DNA of 64,000 nt, taken from Armillaria gallica. Taxonomy: Eukaryota > Basidiomycota > Agaricomycetes > Agaricales > Physalacriaceae. Location of the stretch: positions 1,178,001-1,242,000 of the forward strand of contig JBANDB010000005.1 of assembly GCA_037576215.1 (NCBI GenBank). Direction: 5' to 3'. Positions 48,940 to 59,987 of this stretch are shown piece by piece. The stretch's first letter is position 1, and each line of letters opens with the position of its first letter. The position numbers were made by a program, and so were the translations under genes. Under the pieces are notes generated by a model, which searched no databases, had not been told where the DNA came from, and worked only from the letters and a program-made list of their open reading frames with translations.

Positions 48940-50080
48940 CCTCGATGCTACATGACCGAAGATGACCAGAGACAGGTGATGGATCTGAACTGAGTACATA
49001 AAGGTGCGTTCCTTTGCGTCTCACGAGGAGGCGTGCGCTGACAGCTGCGCAGTCGTCGTGGCATCATCGGCACCTCCGCTTATACCGGGCCCAGTACGAG
49101 ACATTGGAAAACAGATCGACGCCTCGCACTCCTAAGTCCCGCCCTCAGCTAGCTACTGCGGCGTTCTCGCCTGAGCCAAGGACTCGTCAGGCGAAGCGCG
49201 CGGAATGTGCGTGATGCGTTGGACGAACTATTGCACGATCCTTTGTTTCGTGATAAGGAGCCGTCACGCGTCACCTCCGATATTGGACCTGAGGATCGTC
49301 AGTCATCTCGGCATCGCCACTCCCCACCCTCGCGCGCACCGACTCTCTCTGGGGCGATTTCCGCACCACCATGGCCTCTACATTATCCGTCTCTCCCATC
49401 ACAATGGATGAACACGAACCGGCCACCACGCCGACCACCCTCTCCCTCTGCGCGAGCAAGTCTCGATTCTCTGCATGTTAACTTACGTCGAGCCACCACA
49501 TTCCACACTCAATCTAAATATCGCACGACACTCCGTTCATACCACACGGTGATGCTCCAGAGACGTCATCTATGGGGTTCACTCCTCCGAGTGGTGCACC
49601 GGGGTATCGGGGGAACGGCTACGACTGGGATAGATGATTCTCGAAGGAGCTGGAGACGGAGCTGGCTAACAAGGAAACTCAGTGTATGCAGATTCGGCCA
49701 CGCTGTCTCATACGTGGACCTTCCTCTATATTATGGACCGGCACGGCATTTCCCTCACCACGCTGTATTGACGGTCGGAGCAGACGAAGTCCACTAGTGC
49801 ATCCGTCGTTGTCAAGGACAACAGCGACATAGTGTTCGACGCGGTTGTCGATGAGATATGACCGAGGAGCGGGAGGGGATATTTTGGCAGCGCAGAGTCG
49901 TACGTTTCCTTCCTTCCGTCCGAGGCTACGCTCATCGGTTTCAGCTTCCTATGACGGTATTGCAACACAAGTCTCTTCGGTCCAAAAAATGACAGGGAGG
50001 AACGAGTCTGTTTTCGTAGGGCAAACCTCTTGGCGAGTAACTGGCATGCGATGGGGCAGCATAGGCCTAATGATGAATGG
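48940..50080 (+). pseudogene. TLDc-domain gene, N-terminal half, copy E
   Basis: Leader and N-terminal exons as in copies D and F, with ARDALDELLHDPLFRDKE at 49207, SPSARASLDSLHVN near 49440, an acidic linker, then LYIMDRHGISLTTLY near 49730 and SASVVVKDNSDIVF near 49800-49835. RSGRGYFGSAES follows near 49870-49900. A 46-nt-type intron starting GTACGTTTCCTTCC and ending TTTCAG leads to a short exon. TLDc sense ends at AGGAAC (..GRN) near 50005. From there the DNA is homologous to the TLDc-cyclophilin junction of copies D and F. At least two frameshifts and a stop disable it. Confidence 0.7.
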
Positions 50081-50084
50081 GAAA

Positions 50085-50596
50085 GTTCGACGTTTCTATC
50101 TGTCCCAAACTTGCAGAACGGATTGTCTTCAAGCTGTATGACGACGAAATTTTTCAGGGAGCTGGCGACCGGAGAACATGGCTTTGGATATTCTGGCTGT
50201 GACTTCCATCGTATCATTCCTGACGTGAGTCAACTTTCCCTTATCCGGCGATGCCATTCTCATAATTAGTATACTGCAGTTCATGATCCAAGGAGGCGAC
50301 TTCGCAGCGCATAACGGTACCGGTGGCAAGCCGATATACGGGGTGCGCCGCTTACTATGTATCTATCATGTAGCCCACGGAATTTTATTGAGACTATACA
50401 CGAGAACTTCAAGCTGAAGCATACGAATCCGGCCGTCTCTCGATGGCAAATGCTGGTGCCAATACGAACGGCTCCCAGGTGTGTGATCACTCGTCCAGCA
50501 TTCCGCGTTGTTTCTAAGCGTCCACAGAGTTTCTTTTTCGTCGAAGGCTCCGATTTCGTAAAGGAGATCGAGAAGTACGCCAGGTGGCGAGCCTAG
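50085..50596 (+). pseudogene. Cyclophilin-type peptidyl-prolyl isomerase, copy E
   Basis: Cyclophilins catalyse cis-trans isomerisation of prolyl bonds. Visible are KFDVSI, ERIVFKLYDD, a small deletion/frameshift, then FRELATGEHGFGYSGCDFHR and IIPD. An intron (GTGAGTCAAC...ACTGCAG) leads to [21 protein letters not shown] further intron precedes [20 protein letters not shown]. After an intron (GTGTGTGATC...CCACAG) comes VEGSDFVKEIEKYARWRA and a stop at 50596. The catalytic-region FHRIIP and GGDF motifs are intact, but the FITT-WLDGKHVVFG section is missing and SMANAG is altered. A degraded copy. Confidence 0.75.
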
Positions 50597-50639
50597 GGCC
50601 AAAGTACGGATCGCGGCTGTTGTGAAGTAAAGGTACGGC

Positions 50640-52160
50640 GCATGTTGAACAACTCTTCAGCTACGTTACATATCGCTTAGGTCAAGCCTTAGCGCTCGCA
50701 CTCAAACCTTGATTCCAATCGAAACCAAACCTCGCTGTCGTACATGTAATATCACAGATGCAGATGTCTGCGTTCTGTTACGTAACACAATGTCAAGCCT
50801 GATTTTCGGACTCCATGTGGAACACTACGGTGATGGCAACACGTAGAAGGCACAAGTTCGCATATTGACTTATGTATAAGCTACGTACTCCAAGCTCAGC
50901 TGCATCAAGTACAGTAACGAGTAACCTGTCAAAGCGATCTTTGCTCATCACATAGACATCAACCCTTAGTGCCTTACGGCCATTACAATGACCCTATTAC
51001 TGCGCCGGGACATCATCATCCCATGAGACAGCGTTAGTGCCCTTGCCCTACCAGTCCTGTTTCGCTCACTTATCCAGTTTCAGGTCTCTCTATAACGTCA
51101 TCTCCTTTGCCAATCCGACGAGCGAAATGATTGTAAGCTTTCTTCATCTCGTTTTCCTATTCATTGGCCATTACCATCGATACCTACTTTGTGTATAAGC
51201 GCATAGACAGCATGGACGAAGACCTGGTCTTTGACTACCCGTATCAACTTACCGCAAAAGTGGGACAGAAGTCGAAGGTTCCCAGGTCAGTGGCCTATCA
51301 ATGTTAGTTCCCTCAGCTAGCAATGTTCCGGTCTATCATAGGTAAATTGAACTTTATTATTCAATGGGGATGTTTTCTCAATTATAGAGAAGTAGCGCGC
51401 CTTGAGTGGTGGACCGGACGGCGGCACTTTTGAACTGGATGATGGGTCGTCGTTTTTGTTAGTAGGTTGATCGCCACGGAGCGTCACTCGTGTTCAGATC
51501 TTTGTCCTGAATATCTGTTTCTCTGGCGCTTCCTGCGATCTTAAGCTGATATGGCTGAATAAAAATTTCGACTGAACGCAGTGTACAATTTTCATCGCGG
51601 TGGTCAACGTCTTGTCGTTAGTACTCTTTTCACGTGAGAAATTCATTTGCATGTTGACCTTCTGGTCATGTAGACCGTAATATGTAGACGCTCATCCTGT
51701 ACCATTAATTCACGATGAATACAGATCCAAACAATTACAAGAAATTGACCATAACACTAGGAGTATGTCCTTCATTCCATTGCTTATATTTCTTCTTTTT
51801 CTCCCACATTCGCAGACTAAAATTCCACTAAATGCACCTGACCGCTTTCTATTTCCCGCATCAAGAGCTCTTGTATTACTGCATGATCAGCAGTACGTTC
51901 CATTTGTCATGACTTCCCGTCCCAGAGCAGTAGTTCTGTGAACACACCAGTGCATTGTCATCTTGAGAGCCTTACTATGGGCGTAATATTCTACATGTGA
52001 GCTTATGAAACTGAGATAACTACCATGTACAGTGGAATATAGGACTTCCTGCTATGCTTTAATTTCTCAGGCGAGACATATATCGTAGGTGTGAAAATCC
52101 TGAAGGATTCTCATAAATATAATGATACCATTCACGCATTCTTTAATTACAATGATTACA
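50640..52160. other. Spacer with unassigned exon-like pieces
   Basis: Short coding-like pieces with plausible donors occur: MDEDLVFDYPYQLTAKVGQK at 51211-51270 (followed by CAGGTCAGT), GGPDGGTFELDDGSSF near 51410-51460, and hydrophobic TIFIAVVNVLSLVLF near 51590-51630. They may be remains of a small membrane protein gene on the plus strand. I do not recognise it. 51900-52170 is repeated inverted at 62085-62340. Confidence 0.3.
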
Positions 52161-52170
52161 TTTGTCTTCT

Positions 52171-53664
52171 TTAGATGTCAGCTAGTAAGGCCTTAACCTG
52201 AGCTGCACTGGGACGCTGCCCCGGCTCGTACGCTATGCATTGCTCTACGAGCCGCCAAAGTTGATCAGAGGAGATTTCTTTAGGCCGTGGATAGGGAACG
52301 CCTTTGGTTATGACGTCTAGAAGAGCAGTAACAGGTTGAACATAGATAAAGGGATCGTTGAGAGTATATATCTGTCGTCGGAACGTGAATCCCCGAGCAT
52401 TGGTGCATACAAGACCCACATACCTCGATGATTGTGCATCCAAGTGCATAAATATCTCTGCCTGGGAGATGATCCAGAACATATGTCGTCGGATCATACA
52501 TCTGTAGTTCGGGACACAGCCATCTCGATGAGTTCTGCGGCATGGTGCTGTGTGAAGGAACTTTCGTAGTGACAACCATTGAGGCTCCGAAGTCGGCTAG
52601 ACAGCAGTGACCTTTGTCGTTGACGATGATATTGTTCTATAAATATCAGTTCACATATATTACAACCTGTAGAGTGGTATACTTACCCCCCGAATATTGC
52701 CATGAATGACTTTGGGATCAAGGTTATGAATAAAATCGATCGCTGCAACGATTTCACGAATTTATAATCAATGATTATGAGAATGCAATGGTACGCGCAA
52801 TCCGGAAAAACATACACATGTAAGACGGTCTGTATGAGGATGATTCTCCAAGTAATCACGGACGGTACCGTTTTCCATCCAAGGAGATATAAGACAGTAT
52901 TTCCCTGGCACAGTTACTGCGTCGACGCCGATAAAAGGAAGAATATTATCGTGGCGTAGTTGCTTCCATACAATAGTCTCGCGGAGCATTACCTAAGGCG
53001 AAGATATCTCAGATATGTTCATTGACTTCGAAATTAATCTCACCTTGAAGAATGCCTGCTTCTCCCCATCCCGCATTCCGAATGTCCTAAAGGCTTTGAT
53101 ACAGACTTTCTTTCCATCCATCTTTCCTTGATATACGTCCTGCAGAACTCATCAATACTGAAGTCAGGCCTTTTCGAGATATCTACTGACTGCTGAGGAT
53201 CCACCATGAATGGGAATCAAGACAGGGCTCTTCGGATGCTGGACGATATCAATCGCTTTGCTAATCCTCACGGATTCCGGCAATATCTCTCTCGCCTCAC
53301 TCAACGCACGAAGACATTTAAAGCACACAGTGAAATATTGTTCTTTTGAATCAGTCCCATCAAGTTCCTGTACCATTATCAGCTAATATCCATGTTTATG
53401 AACAAAGCGTACCTCCTGCAGGACGTTCATCACACTCTGCTGTACGGTGGGCTTCACCGTGGACTTCGGAACAAGATCGTTCTTCACATTCTCCTGCGCC
53501 GGTGGCTTCGGAACACGATCGATGTCCCTCCAAGGCGTGGGAGCAGAACGAAGAATACCACGAATCTTCTCGTGAAGCACATCTTTGACGGACTCGAGCA
53601 CAAGAGTCTCCCATCCGGAGGGTTCACGAGGTGGCGTAGCATCCTGTACGGTTGGCGTAGACAT
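52171..53664 (-). pseudogene. TKL-like protein kinase, copy 1 (catalytic Asp changed to Asn)
   Basis: Seven exons (53664-53413, 53367-53191, 53139-53044, 52992-52816, 52761-52687, 52636-52424, 52371-52171) would give 396 aa, colinear with the intact copy at 60618. An N-terminal helical region of about 140 aa is followed by a kinase domain: GGSSADVYQG, VCIKAF (Lys158), HDNILPFIGVD, LISPWMENGTVRDYL, catalytic loop VIHGNIRG (Asn256 where the paralogue has Asp), LADFGAS (Asp274), WLCPEL, GRDIYALGCTIIE, GQRPSA. The acceptor before exon 5 reads TATAA|ATTCG against CATAG|ATTCG in the paralogue, so the canonical AG is lost. A GTTGCAG 20 nt downstream could replace it but shifts the frame. The start at 53664 is the first ATG shared with the paralogue. 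It is probably a pseudogene, or at best a pseudokinase. Divergent gene X1 begins 366 bp upstream. Confidence 0.8.
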
Positions 53665-54030
53665 TATGAACAGAGATAGAGAGATCGAAATAGGAAATAT
53701 GGCCCGTTGCGTTTTCACTATACACCAAGATGTGCGACACGGTTGTTGGATAACAAGCGCACCGTGTGATCAGGCACGTTTGCCTAGCGAGTTAGGAACG
53801 ACAATCCATGTTTGCTTAGGAGGCAAACGAGTGCAGTAAACTACGAAATCTAGCTACTTTAATACCTTTCTGTATCTTCTAGTACTTTCTTTCTCTTAGT
53901 AAACCTTTACTCAGCACGACTCGGGCTAACTGGACATCGCGCCAGCTCGCACAGCCACAGGCTCATCAATATTCCACAACGGTCAGTGGAAGTGTACGCG
54001 ACTCAAGTGTAGCTAACTGACCTTCTGAAT

Positions 54031-54673
54031 TTGAAGTTGGTTGTTGTGAACCGGGGACAGAGTACGGCTGAACTCCTTCCCTCCCTTATAGGTTACCAAG
54101 GACCTATCGACGAACGAAAGCAGAGAGAGCCGATGGAAAATATGTCTGGAGATGTAATCTATGCAAACGTTTGCGGGATACTGTCTGACGGTCCGAACAC
54201 AATGGAGGCTTATCTGCCAAGGACCGACTCAGAAACTGTGAACTACCGGCTGGTGGGAATGCTTCATCTCATGAATGAATGTAGAGAACTCGCACCGAAC
54301 CTACGGTAACAGCTAACGGCAAAGTGAAATTAATTCAGGCGCGGGGAACTTATAGCAATAGACGCCATGTGGCGTTTTACATCAGAGAAGTGGCAACCGG
54401 CGCGCGTCAAAGACCACCATTTCACACCCGAGGTCCAGAGTGAGCACATTTAATGTTCATGCACCCTGCCATCCAGGGTCTACCATTACATTCAGGCAAG
54501 GATACATCAAACTCTGTGTCTTTACGATAAGATTCTTCGATGTCCTCGGCTTTCACGTTATTATATCTCATATGCATTCTCTCCGTTACGTGCCGGACGG
54601 ACTTTTCTATGGTCGATGTCCGGGGCAGTCCAGTGTGTTGCAGTGTCCTGATATTGAGTACTTTAACTACTGA
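54031..54673 (+). CDS. Unrecognised gene X, copy 1
   Basis: An ORF of 92 codons (54031-54309: PSLIGYQGPIDERKQREPME, CGILSDGPNTMEAYLPRTDS) is followed by AIDAMWRF...EKWQPARVKDHHFTPEVQS (about 54356-54440) and NVHAPCHPGSTITFRQGYIK (about 54453-54510). The same segments in the same order occur in copy 3 (minus 60485-59965) and partly in copy 2 (minus 55130-54803), so they appear to be exons of one gene. It is divergent from kinase copy 1. No family is recognised. Conservation of short peptide motifs across copies is what supports coding. Confidence 0.4.
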
Positions 54674-54802
54674 ATTTTCGTCGGATATCGGCTTTCGTAG
54701 TCTTCGATTAGCTGGCTGCCGGATTCCTGAAACTTATGTCTAGTACAGCTGTGAATAAAATTGTATCATCGATCGGGTCGACGTCGCAACCTGGTACCGT
54801 TA

Positions 54803-55235
54803 TCATTGCACCTCGTCCAAATTGTGCGCCAAAATTGAGCAGGATTTCTGAGAGCGGGTAGAAATCTTGTTGATTTTGCGTACCTGCCGTATTCTTAGTC
54901 TATTTATTTCGTGATGTGTGTGAGAATCTTCTCCGAAAGACGTAGTCTTAGATGTATGCTTACTGGAAAGTAAATGTGGACCCGGGATTATAGGATCATG
55001 AAACATGGATGCGCTTACTCTGGACCCCAGTTGTGCAATGGTGGCCTTTGACGCGCGCCGCTGACCACTTCTCCAATGTAAGACGCTACATACCTTCATG
55101 GCGTCTATTGCTATAAGTCCCCCGCGCCTAATTTGATATCACTCTGCCGTTAGCTGTTACCGTAGGTTCGATGCGAGTTTTCTACATATATTCATTAGGT
55201 GCAACATTCCCACCAGCCGGCAGTTCACAATGGCG
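54803..55235 (-). pseudogene. Gene X, copy 2 (partial)
   Basis: Minus strand of 55235-55100 matches the 5'/middle part of X copies 1 and 3 (AIDAM at about 55110, then EKWSAARVKGHHCTTGVQS). About 55000-54960 reads YNPGSTFTF, a counterpart of HPGSTITF, followed by stops. 55010-55235 is over 90% alike by eye to 60055-60265. The kinase part of the block is absent next to it. Confidence 0.45.
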
Positions 55236-55259
55236 TATTCATAAATTTACCTCTTCGCA

Positions 55260-57794
55260 GTCAGCTAAGATAGAGGAAGCCGCGAAATTGCTGACCCTGT
55301 CCAGCTGGATCCATGAAGGGGATAAAGGCCGCCAAAAGCAAGACGAACGAGGGACAACCGGCCGTAAATGAGTGGGAAATAGTGAATGCTGATTCGATCG
55401 CGCTGTTGGGGATAACACATGCGCTGGGGTGCGTGTAGCAAATTGTGTGATATTTTTAATGAATACTGACCGTCCCTGCAGATGCTGCATCCAAAGAATC
55501 GCATGTGAGATACCTTCAGTGCGTGTAACACCATCGTCTCAGCATGATCACGTTCTCATCCAATTACAGATACTCTCTCAACAGGCAAGCATCTTCTCTC
55601 TATACCAAACCAAGCCGCCAATTATTCCCAGATTTAGCCAAACTTGACGGATACTGGAATTGAAGGGCTTCGGAGACACGGATGGCGATGCGGCTGGGGT
55701 TTGGTACGCATCTAGACCATTAGGAAACACGGTCTTGAATAATCTGCGAAGAAGGCGTGAGATCAGAATTATATGAATAAATTGGGACCTATTTGGTAAA
55801 GCGAAATCTTGGTATCCACTCTGTTTCCACAATTACCAACAAGACCAGGTTCTTCAGCAAATGGTCTGGAGGGTCCACTCCAACGGTGCCGCAGCCTAAA
55901 GGTCTTGTCGACGAGCTCGTTATATCAGGCACGGGTCTCGAGTTTGGACTCTTTAAGTCCGTTGTCTCGCTATTGCCTAAACGTATACAGTAAGTCTCGT
56001 TCCACTTCTGTTATGGATATCGGGTCTTTTCCGGTCTGTACACGAGTCAAAACATGCTTTCTCTCAGCGTTCTCGGTCTTGACCTCGGCCTACTGGCATT
56101 TTCCTATATTTTCTCTATTCTTCTTGATAATGCTGGAATGCGATGGAATCTTGTAGAATAATACTGGTGCGAGTCCTTACTAGTAGTGTATAAATACTTA
56201 CCTGACATTGTATTAGACTCTTAAGCTGATTTTACTACTCTTCGACATCCATTTAACTGTGTGATCTAAGCATTTCTGATCGATTACGCTTAGCCCTTGT
56301 CGCTCCGTTTGCCTTCCAGCTACGCCCAGCATTTGTTAGCACCCTTATCGAATCCTTCTTGGTGGTTGAAACTCGCTCTCGGATATCCTCACTCACAACT
56401 CGGGTTTTACTTGAGAATTCATTAACTGGTGTATTAGCTCATATACCCTGATTCTTAACAGCTTCTCCCATCGTCCACTCACCTTTTCTCAGGGGCGTTG
56501 TCGGTTTCATTGGTTTTAACCATGATCTAAAGCTTGTCTCTACAAGCACTTGCAGTTTCTGCCGCCAGACCCGGCTCGCATTCGGTTTTTACTGGTGCTG
56601 ATGACGCACCACCGTATCGTTCTCCTCGTTGTGGATATTGGACCAGATATGTGCATACGATATCAGAAGTCATTACTTTTTCCTGACATGTTAACAAGGC
56701 GAAGATCAAGCGAATGTCATACGACACCCCGAGGCTAGTATGGGCAGCTCTGTGAGATGGGCTGAAGCCCGATAGGGAGGTTGCGCTTAAGCAGGTTAAT
56801 ATGCTACTTGTGTTTGAACTAGCTTGGACGTTACTCGCCCAGAGAGGCTGTCATCGAATTCGTAAGTTGTAACAATGACGGAGTTGAACAACTGGAGTCC
56901 TGTCACGTATTATTTCATCGCGTGTGGTGAGATTATTTGTGTTTTTTCTTCTCATTCTGATGACCTTCATTGTAGGATGCTACAACACCATCGACAAACT
57001 AGGAAAGGTCCAGGAGCTGTTCGACGCAGTTCCTGGAATAACTGATAAGCAAAAACTGGATGGTAAGGTTTGCCAATGGAGGTTCTAATCGAGAAGAAGA
57101 AGAGTCGGTATCGTCGCATATCTAGTCTTTTTTTACCTTTCCTGATATCCATCCACCGTTGTGTTCTACAAGGAAAAGAAGCAACGACGTGGCGGGGACA
57201 AGAATCTTGTACAATGCATGAAGATTAGTCCAGCCGAAAGGTTCTTCCTTGCTAATGCTGAATGTTTCTCTGACTTTGTATTTTAGAGATGGTGGTATGT
57301 CGATGACCCTTCAAATGAAACTGACATCGTTAAAGTCTGGAACACTCACGTCCAAATCTCGAAAGCCATCGCTTAGGCTCCCATTTGAGATTAGATGTCC
57401 GCGCTCTCAGGTAGTCCGGTTCTTCACATTTCTCACCAAGGCACCATTAGACTTGGACACGCCTGATGAACTTGCTTTACGGTCACTTCTGTTCGGCATC
57501 GTCTACTGTGTAACTGAAGATTTGCAAACCTCTCGCGTATTTTTTCGAAACGCGCAGGGGGATATCCGCGTCAGTACATAGATCTGTGGCGTGGCGATAT
57601 TCGAGTTGGCTGTCGTTGACCTGAAGGAGAAGGAGGCGATAGCGAAGGAGGCAGATGGATGGGCGGAGGTGCTAGAGGGTGCCGAGGCCAAGTTGTACAA
57701 GGCGATGGCTCTGGCATCAAACTCTACCAATTTGTCGTTGAGGTTGGATAGCCATTTCTTGATGCTGAGGGAAGAGATTGAGATCAAGAGGTAG
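55260..57794 (+). pseudogene. IML2/TTC39-type mitochondrial outer-membrane TPR protein relic
   Basis: Fragments in order: PAVNEWEIVNADSIALLGIT (about 55357-55420), ESHVRYLQCV (about 55497), PKGLVDELVISGTGLEFGLF and KSVVSLLPKRIQ (about 55888-55990), VVGFIGFNHDLKL and ALAVSAARPGSHSVFTG (56495-56600), MTHHRIVLLVVD, MLLVFELAWTLLAQRG (about 56800), TELNNWSPVTYYFIACG, YNTIDKLGKVQELFDAVPGI, KEKKQRRGGDKN, KISPAER. The C-terminus (57393-57794) has RSQVVRFFTFLTKAPLDLDT and STxICGVAIFELAVVDLKEK. Relatives are about 600-700-aa TPR proteins proposed to act in inclusion-body clearance. An amber codon at 57579-57581, where a Trp is expected, and several frame changes disable it. Confidence 0.65.
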
Positions 57795-57799
57795 ATACT

Positions 57800-58080
57800 T
57801 TCGGGAAATGTAAAGCGATAGAGGGTGAGGAAATGTCATAATCATTATTCTTTACGCTGTTACGGGGCGGATTGGGAACGTAGTACGTACAAATACTATT
57901 TGTTGTGAAGTTCAGCATATCACTCACTTTTACTTCGGATGTAGACTCATTAATAATTACATACTGTTCGTAGGATCGAATGTCCGAATACCCAAGATAA
58001 TCGTTCAGTAGAGCAAAGGGACATTAAGAGCATAGGACCCGGATCTTACCACTCGAATGCGATGGCCCTCATATGCTAGT
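57800..58080. other. Noncoding spacer
   Basis: No ORF or repeat is recognised between the IML2 relic and the start of homology to the TLDc leader at about 58080. Confidence 0.5.
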
Positions 58081-59650
58081 GGAGTTGATGATGCTAACCA
58101 TTCATGTAACGGGCACAGGATTGGATGAGGGAGACGTTTTGCATCGAACAGCTTGATTTGGTGCGAAGAAGCGTTTCAGATTTGACAAGGGCTTGAGTCG
58201 GGAAGGAAGGGATTGGCACGAAGTCAGGTAAGGGAAGGAAGAGGCGGCCCGGCCCGTGGGCCGGATTTTCTGTCGCAATCAAGGCAAACAAGCGCACATA
58301 ACCATCTTTACTTCGATTCTACTAATACGACACGCGGTATCTATGAATCCTGCTATGCCAAATTTTCACAAACGAAAATACAGCGACTTTGGTGAGCTCT
58401 TTTCGCCGTCTTGTGAGATTGGCCCTGGCTCATCAGTGCAAGAACAGGGATCCATTCCTGGGGCATCGAAGCAAGAGTGCGTCCATTCTAGTGCGCGTAT
58501 AGGCTCACTGAAAGACCTTTAGGCTTAAACAAAGCTCGATACCATGCAACCGAAGAGGGACAGAGATAGGTCATTGATTTGGACTGAGTACATAAAAGTG
58601 CGTTCTCTTGCGACTTGTGAGGAGGCGTGCGTTGAAAGCTACACAGTCGTCATGGCATCATCAATACCTGTGCGAGACATTGAAGAGTGTATCGGCAGAT
58701 TCACCATGCTGTTCTCACCGCTCATACCTCGGGCTTACTCTGCCTCCACTCCCCCAGTTCGACTCACCCCGCTCTCCAGATGACAATCCCGCCCTACTCG
58801 GACCCGCCAGCGACTGCACCATTCTCGCCTGTGGTTACGAGTCGCACGTTCTTCAAGGAGGCGAAACGCACACAGGAGCGGAATAAGCGTGATGTATCAC
58901 ACGAGCCACTACGCAACAATATCATCCGTCTTATCACCCGTCGCACACTCGCAGACACTCCCATCACATGAAGACATTTCTCCTGCCAGCCTCTCCCTCT
59001 GCATGCGCCAGTCTCAATTCTCTCTTTCATCGCCACGTCGAGCCACCACGTCTGCACTCGGTCGTTCCAGTCGAAATATCGCACGAGGCTCCGTTCGCAC
59101 CACATGGTAGTGCTTCGGAGACGTCATCTGTGGTATTCATTCCTACGATTGATGCGCCGGGGTATCACGGTGAGGGCTACGACTAGGATAAATGATTCTC
59201 GAAGGATCTGAAAATAGACCTGGCGAATAAGGAGAATGTATGCAGATTCTGCCACATCTTCCGGCTCTTTCGCCGCTGTCTCACACACGGACCCTCCTCT
59301 GATACCTGGACCAGCGTGACATTTCCATCACCACGCTGTATTCACGGTCGGAGTAGACCGAGCCCATTGGTGCACTCGTCGTTGTCACGGACGACGGCGA
59401 CACCGTGTTTGGCGCGTTTGTAGCCGACGGAATACAGCAGAGCAGGGGTAAGGGTTACTGTGGAAGCGCAGAGCCGTACGTTTCCTTCCTTCCTTCCTTC
59501 CGACGCTATGCTCATCGTTTTCAGCTTCCTATGGCGAATTTCCGACGGCAAGTTCTCGGTCTGTACAACACCAGGGAGGAATCACTCTGTTTTCGTAGGG
59601 CAAACCTCTTAGTGAGTGAGCAGCATACGATAGGGCAGCATAGGGCCTAA
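58080..59650 (+). pseudogene. TLDc-domain gene, N-terminal half, copy D
   Basis: The leader starts abruptly at GTTGATGATGCTAACCATTC (about 58085). The likely start MASSIPVRDIEECIGRFTML is at 58651, continuing in shifted frames to SRTFFKEAKRTQERNKRD near 58845. A Ser-rich linker follows, and then, near 59295-59345, the region equivalent to LYIMDRHGIS in copy E. TVFGAFVADGIQQSRG is at about 59402-59450. An intron GTACGTTTCC(TTCC)n...TTTTCAG leads to SFLWRISDGKFSVY-like sense from 59521. TLDc sense ends at AGGAATCACTC near 59585, the same breakpoint as in copies E and F. Frameshifts disable it. This is the best-preserved leader for comparing copies. Confidence 0.7.
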
Positions 59651-59654
59651 TCAT

Positions 59655-59987
59655 GAATAGGAAAGTTCGACATTCCTAAACCCTGCAGGACGTAATGTAT
59701 TCAAGCTTTACGACGTTGTCGTTGTTAAGACGGCGAAGAATTTCAGGGAGCTAGCGATGGGAGAGCAAGGCTTTAGATATTCTAGCTATAGCTTCCATCG
59801 TATAATTCCTGATGTTAGTCAACTTTCCTTTCTCCGGCGATGCTAATCTCATAATTGACATAATTGGTATGCTCAGTTGGTGATCCAGGACGGTGACTTC
59901 ACAGCGCTTAACGGTAGCGGTATTAAGTCCATATACATGTAGAAGTTCAAAGGTGCGCCGCTTACTATTTATCTAATATGTAGCCCC
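59655..59987 (+). pseudogene. Cyclophilin, copy D (truncated)
   Basis: [40 protein letters not shown] and IIPD are followed by an intron (GTTAGTCAAC...GCTCAG) and LVIQDGDFTALNGSGIKSIY with a stop. Homology to the other copies ends at about 59987 (TATGTAGCCC), where X copy 3 begins on the other strand. The N-terminal beta strands and the GGDF region (QDGDF here) are recognisable; the C-terminal half is gone. Confidence 0.7.
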
